From positions 1 through 17,369 of the forward strand of contig USAD01000017.1 in assembly GCA_900552415.1 (NCBI GenBank): a stretch of 17,369 nt of DNA. The letters run 5' to 3'. A program made the translations under genes and the position numbers. The notes beneath the pieces were generated by a model. That model saw only the letters and a list, made by a program, of their open reading frames with translations, made no database searches and was not told the DNA's origin. The DNA comes from an uncultured Parabacteroides sp. (GTDB lineage: Bacteria > Bacteroidota > Bacteroidia > Bacteroidales > Tannerellaceae). Positions 1 through 7,621 of the stretch are shown piece after piece (positions within the stretch are counted from its first letter, which is position 1; every line of letters starts with the position of its first letter).

Positions 1-476
1 GGGCAAGAATCCCATAATGAGGATTTATATGAGCATAATACGATATACTCAAAAAAATCTTTCAACCACTTATGATTATTAATCCTGATGCCATAGGCCT
101 TTTGGTTTAATTACTGTTTTTAAGGATAATATGTTTCCCCTTGATAAAATTATGGATGTGATTCTCTTTTTTCGGGAAAGAAACCCGCTTTATTGAATAA
201 AAATATCTGTTCGTTGAATAACCCGTTAACGATTGATAGTCACTCTTTATATTTGATCAGTTTTTTTAGGATCATATTCCATTGGCGGATCCAGGATTTT
301 GAACCTTTTTAGCCAAAGAATATCCTTATTGTTAGAACAAGCGAAATAGAACTTTCTTGTCATTGATCTTATACCGATCTTGATTTGACACCGAAGCCTT
401 GATTTATTGAGAGGCATTGGTATGACGAGGAAAAACACATGATAATTAATTCGTTAATCTTATTAATGACAAACCT
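1..476. other. AT-rich region upstream of susC, no supportable gene
   Basis: Two forward frames are open from the left edge. One stops with TGA at 73-75 and the other with TAA at 80-82, so the end of an upstream gene could lie here, but 24-26 codons are too few to choose or identify it. The rest is AT-rich without a convincing ORF. It contains a -7-type element at 248-255 pointing toward susC and another on the opposite strand at 470-477. A short CGGG/CCCG hairpin (173-187) has no T-run suited to a terminator. SusC genes in Bacteroidetes often have long 5' leaders, and this stretch would fit that; the leader itself is inferred. Confidence 0.5.
248..255 (+). promoter_or_regulatory. Candidate Bacteroidota -7 element for the susC/susD operon
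   Basis: TATATTTG matches the Bacteroidetes primary-sigma -7 consensus TAnnTTTG exactly. A good TTTG -33 box at 19-21 bases upstream is not visible, so the call rests on one element. If used, it would give a leader of a little over 200 bases before the susC start. Confidence 0.3.
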
Positions 477-3458
477 ATGCGAAAAGAAGGAATGTTTAAG
501 TTATTCGGACATTCGAGGAAAGTGGTTTTCCCGGTGTTGATGTCCTTTTGTATGGCCGGTGCGGCTTTCGCCCAAAAGGCGACCATCAAGGGACACGTTG
601 TGGATGAGAATGGTATGCCTATTATCGGAGCGAATATCCTGGTGAAAGGTACGACTAATGGAACGATCACGGATCTTGACGGTAATTACTCGCTAGAGGT
701 TGAGAACGCCAAGAATGCGGTACTTCAGATCTCTTTTATTGGTTATAATTCATTGGAAGAGGCCGTAAAAGGAAGAAACCAGATTGCCATCAAGCTGGAA
801 CCTTCAGTCGTGAATCTGGGCGAGGTCGTTGCTATTGGTTACGGTACGCAGACTCGTCGGGAGATAACGGGCTCAGTCGCCAATATCTCAGAGGAGAGTT
901 TTAATAAGGGTGTGACTCGTGACGCTTCCGATTTGTTACAAGGTAAAGTGGCCGGTTTGACCATTACCAGTGGATCGGGCGATGTGACCCGAAGCTCACA
1001 GATCCAGTTACGTGGTACATCAACTTTACAAAACGATCAAGGCCCGATGATCGTTATTGACGGGATTCCCGGTGGTGATATGTCTACCGTTTCACCTTCG
1101 GATATCGAAAGTATTTCAGTCTTGAAGGACGCCTCTTCCGCTGCCATCTATGGCTCGCGTGCCGCTGGTGGTGTCATTTTGATTACTACAAAACGAGGTT
1201 CCGGGTCGAAAACGACTATCAATTACGATGGTTATATTACGGCATCAACCGTTGCCAATAAGCCGGATATGCTGAATGCCTCTGAGTGGCGGGCGGCGAA
1301 CGAGGCCCTGGGAAATGACATCTCCGTCTTCGATTCGTATGATGCGGATACCGATTGGTTTGACGAGATGCTTCGGACAGGAATCTCACAGCAGCATGCC
1401 TTGTCTATGTCGGGTGGTACTTCCAAAAGTAACTATCGGGCCTCTTATACCTATATGGATCGCAATGGCGTGGCTCGTGATAACTATATGACACGCCATA
1501 GTTTCCGTTTCCAGTTCCAGCAACGGGCTATCAATGACCGTTTGCGTATCGGTTTGACCGGATCGGCTACTTTGACGGATATGAGGATGCCGTTTGCTGA
1601 TGATTATATCTTGGCTTATAATATGCCACCGGTTTATCCGGTCTATAATGAGGACGGTTCCTATTTTACGGCGGCGAACCAGAACTATGATCAGGGTAAT
1701 CTGGTACAGAATCAGGACTTGAACTACAAGAAGTCGAGCAATAACTATTTCTATGGTTCCGGTGATGTCCAGTTTACCATTATGGATGGTCTGACAACTA
1801 AAGTACAACTATATAAGAGTCGCTTCAACTCGGATTATAGCGAGTGGCAAGATCCTTCTACCTCTAGAGGCTACGATAATAATGGTTTGGCGATTCGGCG
1901 CAACCGCCTTTGGGATCGTAACCTGTTAGAATGGACGGCAAATTACAATAAGGCTTTTGGATCGGAGGAACAACATAAGATCGACGCTATCATTGGTTAC
2001 TCGTGGGAGAACAACTTATACGCCGATCAATATGCGGAGGCGACCAATTTCGCGGTTTCCTCGATGGGTGCGGATAATATCCAAACCGGTAATACCTTAA
2101 AGATCGGTGATGTCACTTCCAGTCGTAATGAGTATAAATTGATCTCGTTCTTTGCCCGGGCACACTACAGCTATCAGGAGAAATACATGATTACAGCTAC
2201 CGTACGTCGGGATGGCTCCTCGAAGTTTGGTGCCAATCACAAGTGGGGAACTTTCCCTTCTGCCTCAGTCGCCTGGGGAATTAGCCAGGAATCGTTTATG
2301 GAAGATGTGAAGTGGGTAAACGACCTGAAGCTTAGGGTTGGTTATGGTATTACCGGTAACCAGGATGGTTTGCAGCCTTATAAATCGCTCGACCTTTATT
2401 CGGCTTCCGGTACCTATTATAGTAACGGTTCGTGGCCGACCGCTTTTGAGCTTTCGCAGAACGCCAATCCTGACCTGAAATGGGAACAGACAGCCATGTT
2501 GAATATCGGTTTGGACTTTACTTTGTTTAACAGCCGTTTGAATGGTACGATCGAGTGGTACGACAAGCGAACTTCGGATATGTTGTATAACTATAAGGTC
2601 TCTACACCAACCTATGTCTATAACACGATCGCCGCAAATGTGGGCGACATGAAGAATACTGGTATCGAGATCCTCTTGAATCTGGACGTGATTCGCAACA
2701 AGAATTTCACCTGGACGACCTCGCTCAATTTAGCGCACAACAAGAATGAGATCACGAAGTTGTCGAACGATCTCTATTCAACGGGACAGATCTATGTGGG
2801 TGACCCGTGGATCCGTGGCGCTTCCGATCAGACTTCGCATGTGCTTGAGGTAGGTTATCCTGTGGGACAGTTTTATGTGCTTAAATGTAATGGTATTGAC
2901 GAGGAAGGACATTTCATTTATGAGGACTTGAATGGCGATGGAACCATTTCGGAGGCCGATCGTACCTATTGTGGTGACGCGCAACCCGACTTGACTTACG
3001 GCTGGACCAACACCTTCTCTTGGAAGAACTGGGATGCCAGCATTTTCTTCCGTGGAACGATTGGCAACAAGGTACTGAATAACCCGTTGGCCGCTTATGG
3101 AAATAATACCTATCTCTCAGGCGCGAACGCGATAGATAATGAGGATCTGTTGAAACTTCGTGAGAATTCGCAAGTTTCCTCATATTATATAGAGGACGCT
3201 TCCTTCCTGCGTCTTGATAACATGTCGATCGGTTACACTTTTGACACGAAGAAGATCGATTGGTTGGAAAAGGCGAGGGTTTACGTAGCTGCACAGAACC
3301 TGTTCGTCATTACTGGTTATAGTGGCCTCGATCCGGAGGTGGAAAATTATCGGGGTGAGGCAAGCGACGACGATGCGGGCTTGTCACCGGGTATTGAGCC
3401 TCGTAATTATATGCCCAAAGCCCGTTCATTTACATTTGGAGTTAATTTAACATTCTAA
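477..3458 (+). CDS. SusC/RagA-family TonB-dependent outer-membrane transporter
   Basis: This is an outer-membrane active importer that pairs with the SusD-like lipoprotein encoded next to it; family members import glycans or peptides using TonB energy. At 993 aa it has normal family length. A signal peptide is visible (basic start, hydrophobic VVFPVLMSF, AFA|Q cleavage near residue 32). A carboxypeptidase-regulatory-like beta-sandwich domain follows (about 34-110; GHVVDENGMPIIGANI), then the plug (about 115-240; IGYGTQ, VIDGIPGG, DASSAAIYGSRAAGGVILITTK) and the barrel to the C-terminal strand SFTFGVNLTF. A calcium-loop-like DLNGDGTISEADR begins at residue 817, common in SusC barrels. A second ATG at 492 is possible, but the 477 start keeps the same signal peptide. 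The stop is 15 bases before susD. The substrate cannot be inferred because no glycoside hydrolase or sensor lies in the window. Confidence 0.95.
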   Translation: MRKEGMFKLFGHSRKVVFPVLMSFCMAGAAFAQKATIKGHVVDENGMPIIGANILVKGTTNGTITDLDGNYSLEVENAKNAVLQISFIGYNSLEEAVKGRNQIAIKLEPSVVNLGEVVAIGYGTQTRREITGSVANISEESFNKGVTRDASDLLQGKVAGLTITSGSGDVTRSSQIQLRGTSTLQNDQGPMIVIDGIPGGDMSTVSPSDIESISVLKDASSAAIYGSRAAGGVILITTKRGSGSKTTINYDGYITASTVANKPDMLNASEWRAANEALGNDISVFDSYDADTDWFDEMLRTGISQQHALSMSGGTSKSNYRASYTYMDRNGVARDNYMTRHSFRFQFQQRAINDRLRIGLTGSATLTDMRMPFADDYILAYNMPPVYPVYNEDGSYFTAANQNYDQGNLVQNQDLNYKKSSNNYFYGSGDVQFTIMDGLTTKVQLYKSRFNSDYSEWQDPSTSRGYDNNGLAIRRNRLWDRNLLEWTANYNKAFGSEEQHKIDAIIGYSWENNLYADQYAEATNFAVSSMGADNIQTGNTLKIGDVTSSRNEYKLISFFARAHYSYQEKYMITATVRRDGSSKFGANHKWGTFPSASVAWGISQESFMEDVKWVNDLKLRVGYGITGNQDGLQPYKSLDLYSASGTYYSNGSWPTAFELSQNANPDLKWEQTAMLNIGLDFTLFNSRLNGTIEWYDKRTSDMLYNYKVSTPTYVYNTIAANVGDMKNTGIEILLNLDVIRNKNFTWTTSLNLAHNKNEITKLSNDLYSTGQIYVGDPWIRGASDQTSHVLEVGYPVGQFYVLKCNGIDEEGHFIYEDLNGDGTISEADRTYCGDAQPDLTYGWTNTFSWKNWDASIFFRGTIGNKVLNNPLAAYGNNTYLSGANAIDNEDLLKLRENSQVSSYYIEDASFLRLDNMSIGYTFDTKKIDWLEKARVYVAAQNLFVITGYSGLDPEVENYRGEASDDDAGLSPGIEPRNYMPKARSFTFGVNLTF

Positions 3459-3473
3459 TACAGACATAGCTTT

Positions 3474-5042
3474 ATGAGAAATAAAATAATATATGGAATG
3501 GCGGCATGGTTGTTCCTGGCGATGCCGTCGTGCGTAGATTTGACAGAAACGGTCTACGACAAGCTGCCGGGTGACACCTTCGGTAGCACGGAAACAGAGG
3601 TAAATGCCCTTGTGGGTAATATCCATAATACGCTGAAAACCTATTGGCCGAATAATTTCTTTTATCTGTCCGAGAATAGCGGTTCGATGGCCGTGACACC
3701 GACACGACTTGGTGGCGACTGGTACGATGGTGGACAATACCGGGATTTATATATGCACACCTGGACATCGCAAACCTCTTGTATCAAGAATTCATGGGAG
3801 GCGGCAACTTCCGCGATTGGGGCCTGCAACGCGGCGATCCAGATTATACAGGATTCCGAGGCGTTGACGGATGAGCAAAGGACCGAGAAGGAGGCTGACG
3901 TACGTGGTATACGGGCTTTCTGGATCTATGTCATGATGGATTTTTGGGGAAACGTGCCTCTCTTGACAGAATACAGTTCGACCGATAAGGTCTTTCCTGA
4001 TTGTACGCCAAGACAGGAGGTGTTTGATTGGCTTGTTGAGGAGGTACGGGAGATCGCGGACAATTGCCCGGCACCGACACAAGAGAATTATGCTTGCTTC
4101 ACTCAGGGTGCCGCTTATACGTTGTTGGCGAAACTCTTCCTCAATGCCGACGCTTGGGGCGTGACAACCTCGGAGGATAATTATGCTTTGGTCGTGGATT
4201 ATTGCGATAAGGTGATGGCGATGGGTTATAGTTTGGAGCCGGTCTGGAGTGATAATTTCTCAACTTCCAATAATAACTCGAAGGAGGCTATTTTTGCTTG
4301 CGCCTTTTCGGCAAACGATACGGAGAACACGAACAGTATGTATGCTAATACGCTCCATTATAAAGATAACCTCGCGTTCGGGGCTTCTTTTGGTGCCAAC
4401 AACGGTGTCTGCGCGCAACCGGGTTACGTGAAGTTATTCCCGGATGATGATCCTCGCAAGGCGGCCTCTTTCCTGATCGGCAAACAGTATAACGCCTCTA
4501 CGGGTGAGATTATCATCACGGATCATGGTTATGAGCTTGATCATACGATTGATTTGACCATTATTCCCGGAACGGAGTATTCCGGGTCGAATTGGGGTGC
4601 TGTCAATCAGCATGATGGTGCACGTTGCCAGAAATGGCCATATGCGCAAGACTTGGTTTCGGCCATGGAGAACGATTTCCATATTTTCCGTCTGGCAGAT
4701 GTCTACTTGATGAAAGCGGAGGCTCTCTTACGGGGCGGAGGCAGTGCCAATGAGGCGCCGGAGCTGGTCAACTCGATCCGGAGTCGTGCTTATGGAAATG
4801 CGGACCACAACTATTCGAGCGTGACTTTGAATGAGGTACAGTTGGAACGTCGACTGGAGTTGGCTTGGGAAGCAACCTCGCGTCAGGACGATATTCGTTT
4901 CGGTTGCTTTGAGACGGGAATGTGGCCCGAGTCCAATTGCGAACGTGCGGCCGACGAATATTTGAAGTTGATGCCTGTCTCGCAAGACGCTTGGCAAGTT
5001 AATCCGAACTTGACTCAGAATCCGGGTTATCCAGCCTTCTGA
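3474..5042 (+). CDS. SusD/RagB-family nutrient-binding outer-membrane lipoprotein
   Basis: This surface lipoprotein caps the SusC transporter and binds the substrate. The start gives a short lipoprotein signal with the lipobox ending MPSC, lipidated Cys20. Family hallmarks are visible in order: an N-terminal TPR-rich SusD-like part with WEAATSAIGACNAAIQ and RAFWIYVMMDFWGNVPLL (about residues 105-165), then the RagB/SusD C-terminal domain with FRLADVYLMKAEALLR (about 403-418), LNEVQLERRLELAWE and RQDDIRFG. The protein closes with NPNLTQNPGYPAF, the usual end of the family. At 522 aa it has normal length. It follows susC by 15 bases and is certainly co-transcribed. It is the last gene of the operon in view, because a strong hairpin follows 35 bases after the stop. 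Confidence 0.95.
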   Translation: MRNKIIYGMAAWLFLAMPSCVDLTETVYDKLPGDTFGSTETEVNALVGNIHNTLKTYWPNNFFYLSENSGSMAVTPTRLGGDWYDGGQYRDLYMHTWTSQTSCIKNSWEAATSAIGACNAAIQIIQDSEALTDEQRTEKEADVRGIRAFWIYVMMDFWGNVPLLTEYSSTDKVFPDCTPRQEVFDWLVEEVREIADNCPAPTQENYACFTQGAAYTLLAKLFLNADAWGVTTSEDNYALVVDYCDKVMAMGYSLEPVWSDNFSTSNNNSKEAIFACAFSANDTENTNSMYANTLHYKDNLAFGASFGANNGVCAQPGYVKLFPDDDPRKAASFLIGKQYNASTGEIIITDHGYELDHTIDLTIIPGTEYSGSNWGAVNQHDGARCQKWPYAQDLVSAMENDFHIFRLADVYLMKAEALLRGGGSANEAPELVNSIRSRAYGNADHNYSSVTLNEVQLERRLELAWEATSRQDDIRFGCFETGMWPESNCERAADEYLKLMPVSQDAWQVNPNLTQNPGYPAF

Positions 5043-5077
5043 TCCGGACATCCAGTAATATCGGAATATTCATAAAG

Positions 5078-5134
5078 AACGGCACGCTTAAGGAGGAATT
5101 TTATTGTCCCCTTGGCGTGCCGTTTGGGGTTTTA
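5078..5134 (+). terminator. Hairpin terminator after susD
   Basis: A perfect 10-bp stem, AACGGCACGC (5078-5087) with GCGTGCCGTT (5115-5124), continues after a small internal loop as AAGG (5090-5093) with CCTT (5110-5113). It is followed by TTGGGGTTTT. Strong stem, only a moderate T-run. It ends the susC/susD operon and sits 36 bases after the susD stop. Confidence 0.75.
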
Positions 5135-5177
5135 TGGGAGTGGTCCCTCAAATTCTCATAACAGTGTATTTCCCCTT

Positions 5178-5213
5178 CCACTGCAGTCTATTCGGATTTT
5201 CACTGCAGTGAAA
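5178..5213. repeat. Palindrome and half-repeat around CACTGCAGT
   Basis: TTTCACTGCAGTGAAA (5198-5213) is a perfect 16-bp palindrome. The core CACTGCAGT also occurs at 5179-5187, exactly 22 bases before the copy at 5201-5209, and has no second arm there. The size and symmetry resemble an operator for a dimeric regulator, but no regulator gene is adjacent, so the role is unknown. Confidence 0.6.
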
Positions 5214-5245
5214 TTAAAATTGGACTACGATGCCCCGTTTTTTTG

Positions 5246-5348
5246 TTCGAGAAAAAAAGAATTTTCTTTCGAAAGAAATTCCAATTTCCTTCGGACAAAA
5301 AGTTATTTTCTTTCGGACAAAAAGTTATTTTCTTTCGGACAAAATTTT
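5246..5348. repeat. 22-bp tandem repeat array, four units plus a partial fifth
   Basis: Units begin at 5246, 5268, 5290, 5312 and 5334. Units 3 and 4 are identical, starting TTCGGACAAAAAG and ending TTTTCT. Units 1 and 2 are diverged copies starting TTCGAGAAAAAA and TTCGAAAGAAAT. The fifth breaks off after TTCGGACAAAATTTT. Unit length is constant at 22 bases, about two helical turns. The boundary of units 1 and 2 forms a perfect 16-bp palindrome, TTTCTTTCGAAAGAAA (5263-5278). There are no unique spacers, so this is not CRISPR. The array lies between the susD terminator and the MATE gene. Confidence 0.8.
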
Positions 5349-5422
5349 AGGCTTGCCAGAAATGACATGAATGGATTTCCGGGGATGGCTTAAGCGACAT
5401 CCAGCCATGTTCGTCAACCGGA

Positions 5423-5455
5423 TTTGTCTGGGTTTTCTGGGCAGTGGTACATTGT
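5423..5455 (+). promoter_or_regulatory. Possible promoter of the MATE gene
   Basis: TTTG (5423-5426) is followed after 21 bases by TACATTGT (5448-5455). This fits the Bacteroidetes -33/-7 layout, with two mismatches in the -7 box. It lies about 85 bases before the MATE start, downstream of the repeat array. A second weak -7-like TAATTTCG occurs closer to the gene. Neither is decisive. Confidence 0.25.
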
Positions 5456-5540
5456 GGGCGTGCGACCTGAAATGTTTTCAGATTGCGAAGAATTCGGTAA
5501 TTTCGCGCCACAAGAACAGAATAGCCATTAATTAGAGAAG

Positions 5541-6893
5541 ATGAATAACGAGATTATCCAGAAGCTAGAGCACGAGCGGATCGCGCCTCTGCTTTTCCAT
5601 TACGCCATCCCCGCTATCATCGGTACGATGGTCAACGCGCTTTATAACATTGTCGACCGTATTTTTATTGGACAGGGTGTTGGCCCTATGGCCATCTCGG
5701 GCCTGACGCTTACCTTCCCGATCCTGCTTTTCTTGCAGGCCTTCGGTATGTTGGTAGGTGCGGGAGCGGCTACACGGATCTCCATCCATTTGGGGCGCAA
5801 GGCGCACGAGACGGCTGAGCATGTCTTGGGCAACGCCTTGACCCTGACGCTCATTATCAACCTGGCGACGATTCTTCCCTGTATGATTTTCATGGAGGAG
5901 CTGTTGCTGCGTTTCGGAGGTAGCGAGCAGACCTTACCTTATGCGATGGATTATCTTTATATCGTGATACCGGCCAATTTCTTCGCCAATCTGGCGTTTA
6001 ACTTCAATGCGGTCATGCGTGCTTCGGGTTATCCTAAGAAGGCGATGGTCACGATGATGCTGGGTGCCATCCTGAATGTCATTCTCGACGCGGTGTTTAT
6101 CTTCGGTTTTAATATGGGGATCCGGGGTGCCGCCATCGCGACGGCCCTTTCAATGATCGCTTGCGCCATTTTTGTCATGAGTCATTTTGTTGACCGGAAG
6201 AGTGTTATCCGTTTCCATCCGCGTTATTTTCGCCTGGAGGGACGGATTGTCTGGAACATCCTGACAATCGGTATCTCACCTTTTTCCATGCAGATGGCCG
6301 GTAGTCTGGTGGTCGTAATCATGAACCATTCGTTGAAGCGCTATGGAGGAGACTTGGCGATTGGCGCGAGTGGAATCATAACGAGTGTCGTCATGTTGAT
6401 CGTTATGCTTATCATTGGCTTGGCGCAAGGGTCGCAACCGATCGTCGGGTTCAACTATGGCGCACGGCGGTACGACCGGGTAGAGGAGACGCTCAAACTG
6501 GCTATCGGGATCGCCTCGGCGATCACTACGCTCGGCTGGATCATCAGCTTGCTCTTCCCGTCGGCGATCGTTAGCGCTTTTACCTCCGATCCGGAGTTGG
6601 CGCGTATTACCGATCGGGGTCTTGTCCTGACAATGGTGGCCTTCTTCGGTGTCGGGTCGCAAATCATCATCAGCCAGTTTTTCCAGAGTATCGGTCTTGC
6701 CTGGAAAGCGATGTTCCTTAGCCTTAGTCGACAAATTATCTTCTTGATTCCCGGTATTTATTTATTGGGTAACTTTTGGGGGCTTGATGGCGTTTGGCTC
6801 TCGCAACCGGTATCCGACTTCATCGCTGCTGTTACGGCTTGGATTTTTCTTGCGCATCATAAAAAAAGTATGCGAGCGAAAGTATCTGATTGA
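5541..6893 (+). CDS. MATE-family multidrug/cation-coupled efflux transporter
   Basis: This inner-membrane exporter of the MATE family couples Na+ or H+ entry to export of drugs or metabolites; the substrate is not predictable here. At 450 aa it has the expected length. The two six-helix halves are visible: the first opens with LLFHYAIPAIIGTMVNALYNIVDRIFIGQGVG (shown in part: ALYNIVDRIFIG, residues about 33-45) and holds the conserved NAVMRASGYPKKAM segment near residue 155. The second opens near residue 245 with the matching repeat and contains GLAQGSQPIVGFNYGA (about 295-310). The NIVDR motif and the GSQPIVGFNYGA motif are typical of the MepA/NorM-like bacterial branch. It stands alone, about 500 bases after susD, and no TetR/MarR regulator is adjacent. 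Confidence 0.93.
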   Translation: MNNEIIQKLEHERIAPLLFHYAIPAIIGTMVNALYNIVDRIFIGQGVGPMAISGLTLTFPILLFLQAFGMLVGAGAATRISIHLGRKAHETAEHVLGNALTLTLIINLATILPCMIFMEELLLRFGGSEQTLPYAMDYLYIVIPANFFANLAFNFNAVMRASGYPKKAMVTMMLGAILNVILDAVFIFGFNMGIRGAAIATALSMIACAIFVMSHFVDRKSVIRFHPRYFRLEGRIVWNILTIGISPFSMQMAGSLVVVIMNHSLKRYGGDLAIGASGIITSVVMLIVMLIIGLAQGSQPIVGFNYGARRYDRVEETLKLAIGIASAITTLGWIISLLFPSAIVSAFTSDPELARITDRGLVLTMVAFFGVGSQIIISQFFQSIGLAWKAMFLSLSRQIIFLIPGIYLLGNFWGLDGVWLSQPVSDFIAAVTAWIFLAHHKKSMRAKVSD

Positions 6894-6902
6894 AATATAT
6901 CT

Positions 6903-6910
6903 TATCTTTG
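6903..6910 (+). promoter_or_regulatory. Candidate -7 element before the DUF4251 gene
   Basis: TATCTTTG is an exact match to TAnnTTTG, 52 bases before the ATG at 6963. No good -33 TTTG lies at the preferred spacing; ATTG at 6889 is too close. The placement just after the MATE stop suggests the DUF4251 gene has its own transcript. Confidence 0.45.
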
Positions 6911-6989
6911 GGAGACGACAGATAATTAATGATTAAGTATAACAACTAAACCAGGATTAATTATGAAGAAGATCAATTAATTTATTGCG

Positions 6990-7568
6990 ATGGCCCTGCT
7001 TTGCTCGATGACCATAACCCTGCAAGCGCAAGAGGCGAACGACAAGGCTGCCGAGAAAGCGGCGAAAAAAGCGGAAAAAGAGGCTAAGAAAGCTGAGAAG
7101 GAGGCTAAAAAAGCTGCGGAAAAAGCTGCGCAAGAGGCCCTCTTCCAACAGGCCTTGTTGGCTATCAATAACAAGAATTTCGTGCTCGAGGCCGATCGTG
7201 TCGAAGGTAAGCGAGGCCAGTTTGTTTACGTAAACTCGAACACCAACTTCGTGGCTGTCAATGGTGATGAGGCAACCGTTCAGCTTGCTTTGAATGGCGC
7301 CTTCTCGGGACCGAATGGTGTCGGTGGTATTACCGTCGAGGGTAAAACTTCGAAAGTGGAGATCGAGCAAGACAAAAAAGGTAACGTTTCTTTCAGCATG
7401 ATGGTACAGGGTGTTGGCATTTCAGCCCAACTGACCTTCCGTATGACCAAGGGATCGAACGAGTGTACCGCTACGATCCTGCCGAACTTCAACAGTAATC
7501 GTATTTCCTTCACCGGAAAGATCCTGCCCACGGCGCAATCAACCGTGTTCAAGGGACGGGCGCTTTGA
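6990..7568 (+). CDS. DUF4251 secreted protein, signal peptide interrupted by in-frame TAA
   Basis: The protein matches the DUF4251 family of Bacteroidales periplasmic proteins of unknown function, recognisable from KNFVLEADRVEGKRGQFVYV, NSNTNFVAVNGDEATVQ, GPNGVGGITVEG, KGNVSFSMMVQG and the FKGRAL C-terminus. Residues about 15-45 form a Lys/Ala/Glu-rich charged helix (KAAEKAAKKAEKEAKKAE), usual in the family before the beta-rich domain. The natural start appears to be ATG at 6963: it would give MKKIN, then a stop (TAA, 6978-6980), then FIAMALLCSMTITLQAQ. That is a normal signal peptide apart from the stop. Starting at 6990 leaves a very short signal without basic residues, so export of that product is doubtful. 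The 192 aa from 6990 otherwise look intact. Whether the stop is real, read through, or a sequence error cannot be seen here. Confidence 0.8.
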   Translation: MALLCSMTITLQAQEANDKAAEKAAKKAEKEAKKAEKEAKKAAEKAAQEALFQQALLAINNKNFVLEADRVEGKRGQFVYVNSNTNFVAVNGDEATVQLALNGAFSGPNGVGGITVEGKTSKVEIEQDKKGNVSFSMMVQGVGISAQLTFRMTKGSNECTATILPNFNSNRISFTGKILPTAQSTVFKGRAL

Positions 7569-7621
7569 GAGGCGTGAAAGAGGCTTGACTTTATCCATAT
7601 CTAACATAAAAATTAAATCAC

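Noticed and set aside
173..187. Terminator at CGGG/CCCG in the left intergenic region
   Set aside because: Only a 4-bp stem and no adjoining T-run on the downstream side.
247..438. 63-codon minus-strand ORF upstream of susC
   Set aside because: AT-rich, no recognisable domain, no ribosome-site or promoter support of its own; likely chance.
1386..1808. 140-codon minus-strand ORF inside susC
   Set aside because: Fully antisense to a well-supported SusC reading frame; composition is that of a shadow frame.
5246..5348. CRISPR array
   Set aside because: Repeats are directly abutting with no unique spacers, and no cas gene is present.
5112..5393. 93-codon plus-strand ORF covering the repeat array
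   Set aside because: It starts inside the susD terminator hairpin and its protein mirrors the 22-bp repeat (repeated FS/DKK pattern); low-complexity chance frame.
6276..6734. 152-codon minus-strand ORF inside the MATE gene
   Set aside because: Antisense shadow with Arg/Asp/His-rich composition and no domain.
6957..7370. 137-codon minus-strand ORF over the DUF4251 gene
   Set aside because: Its Phe/Ser/Leu-rich run is simply the reverse of the Lys/Ala/Glu helix codons.
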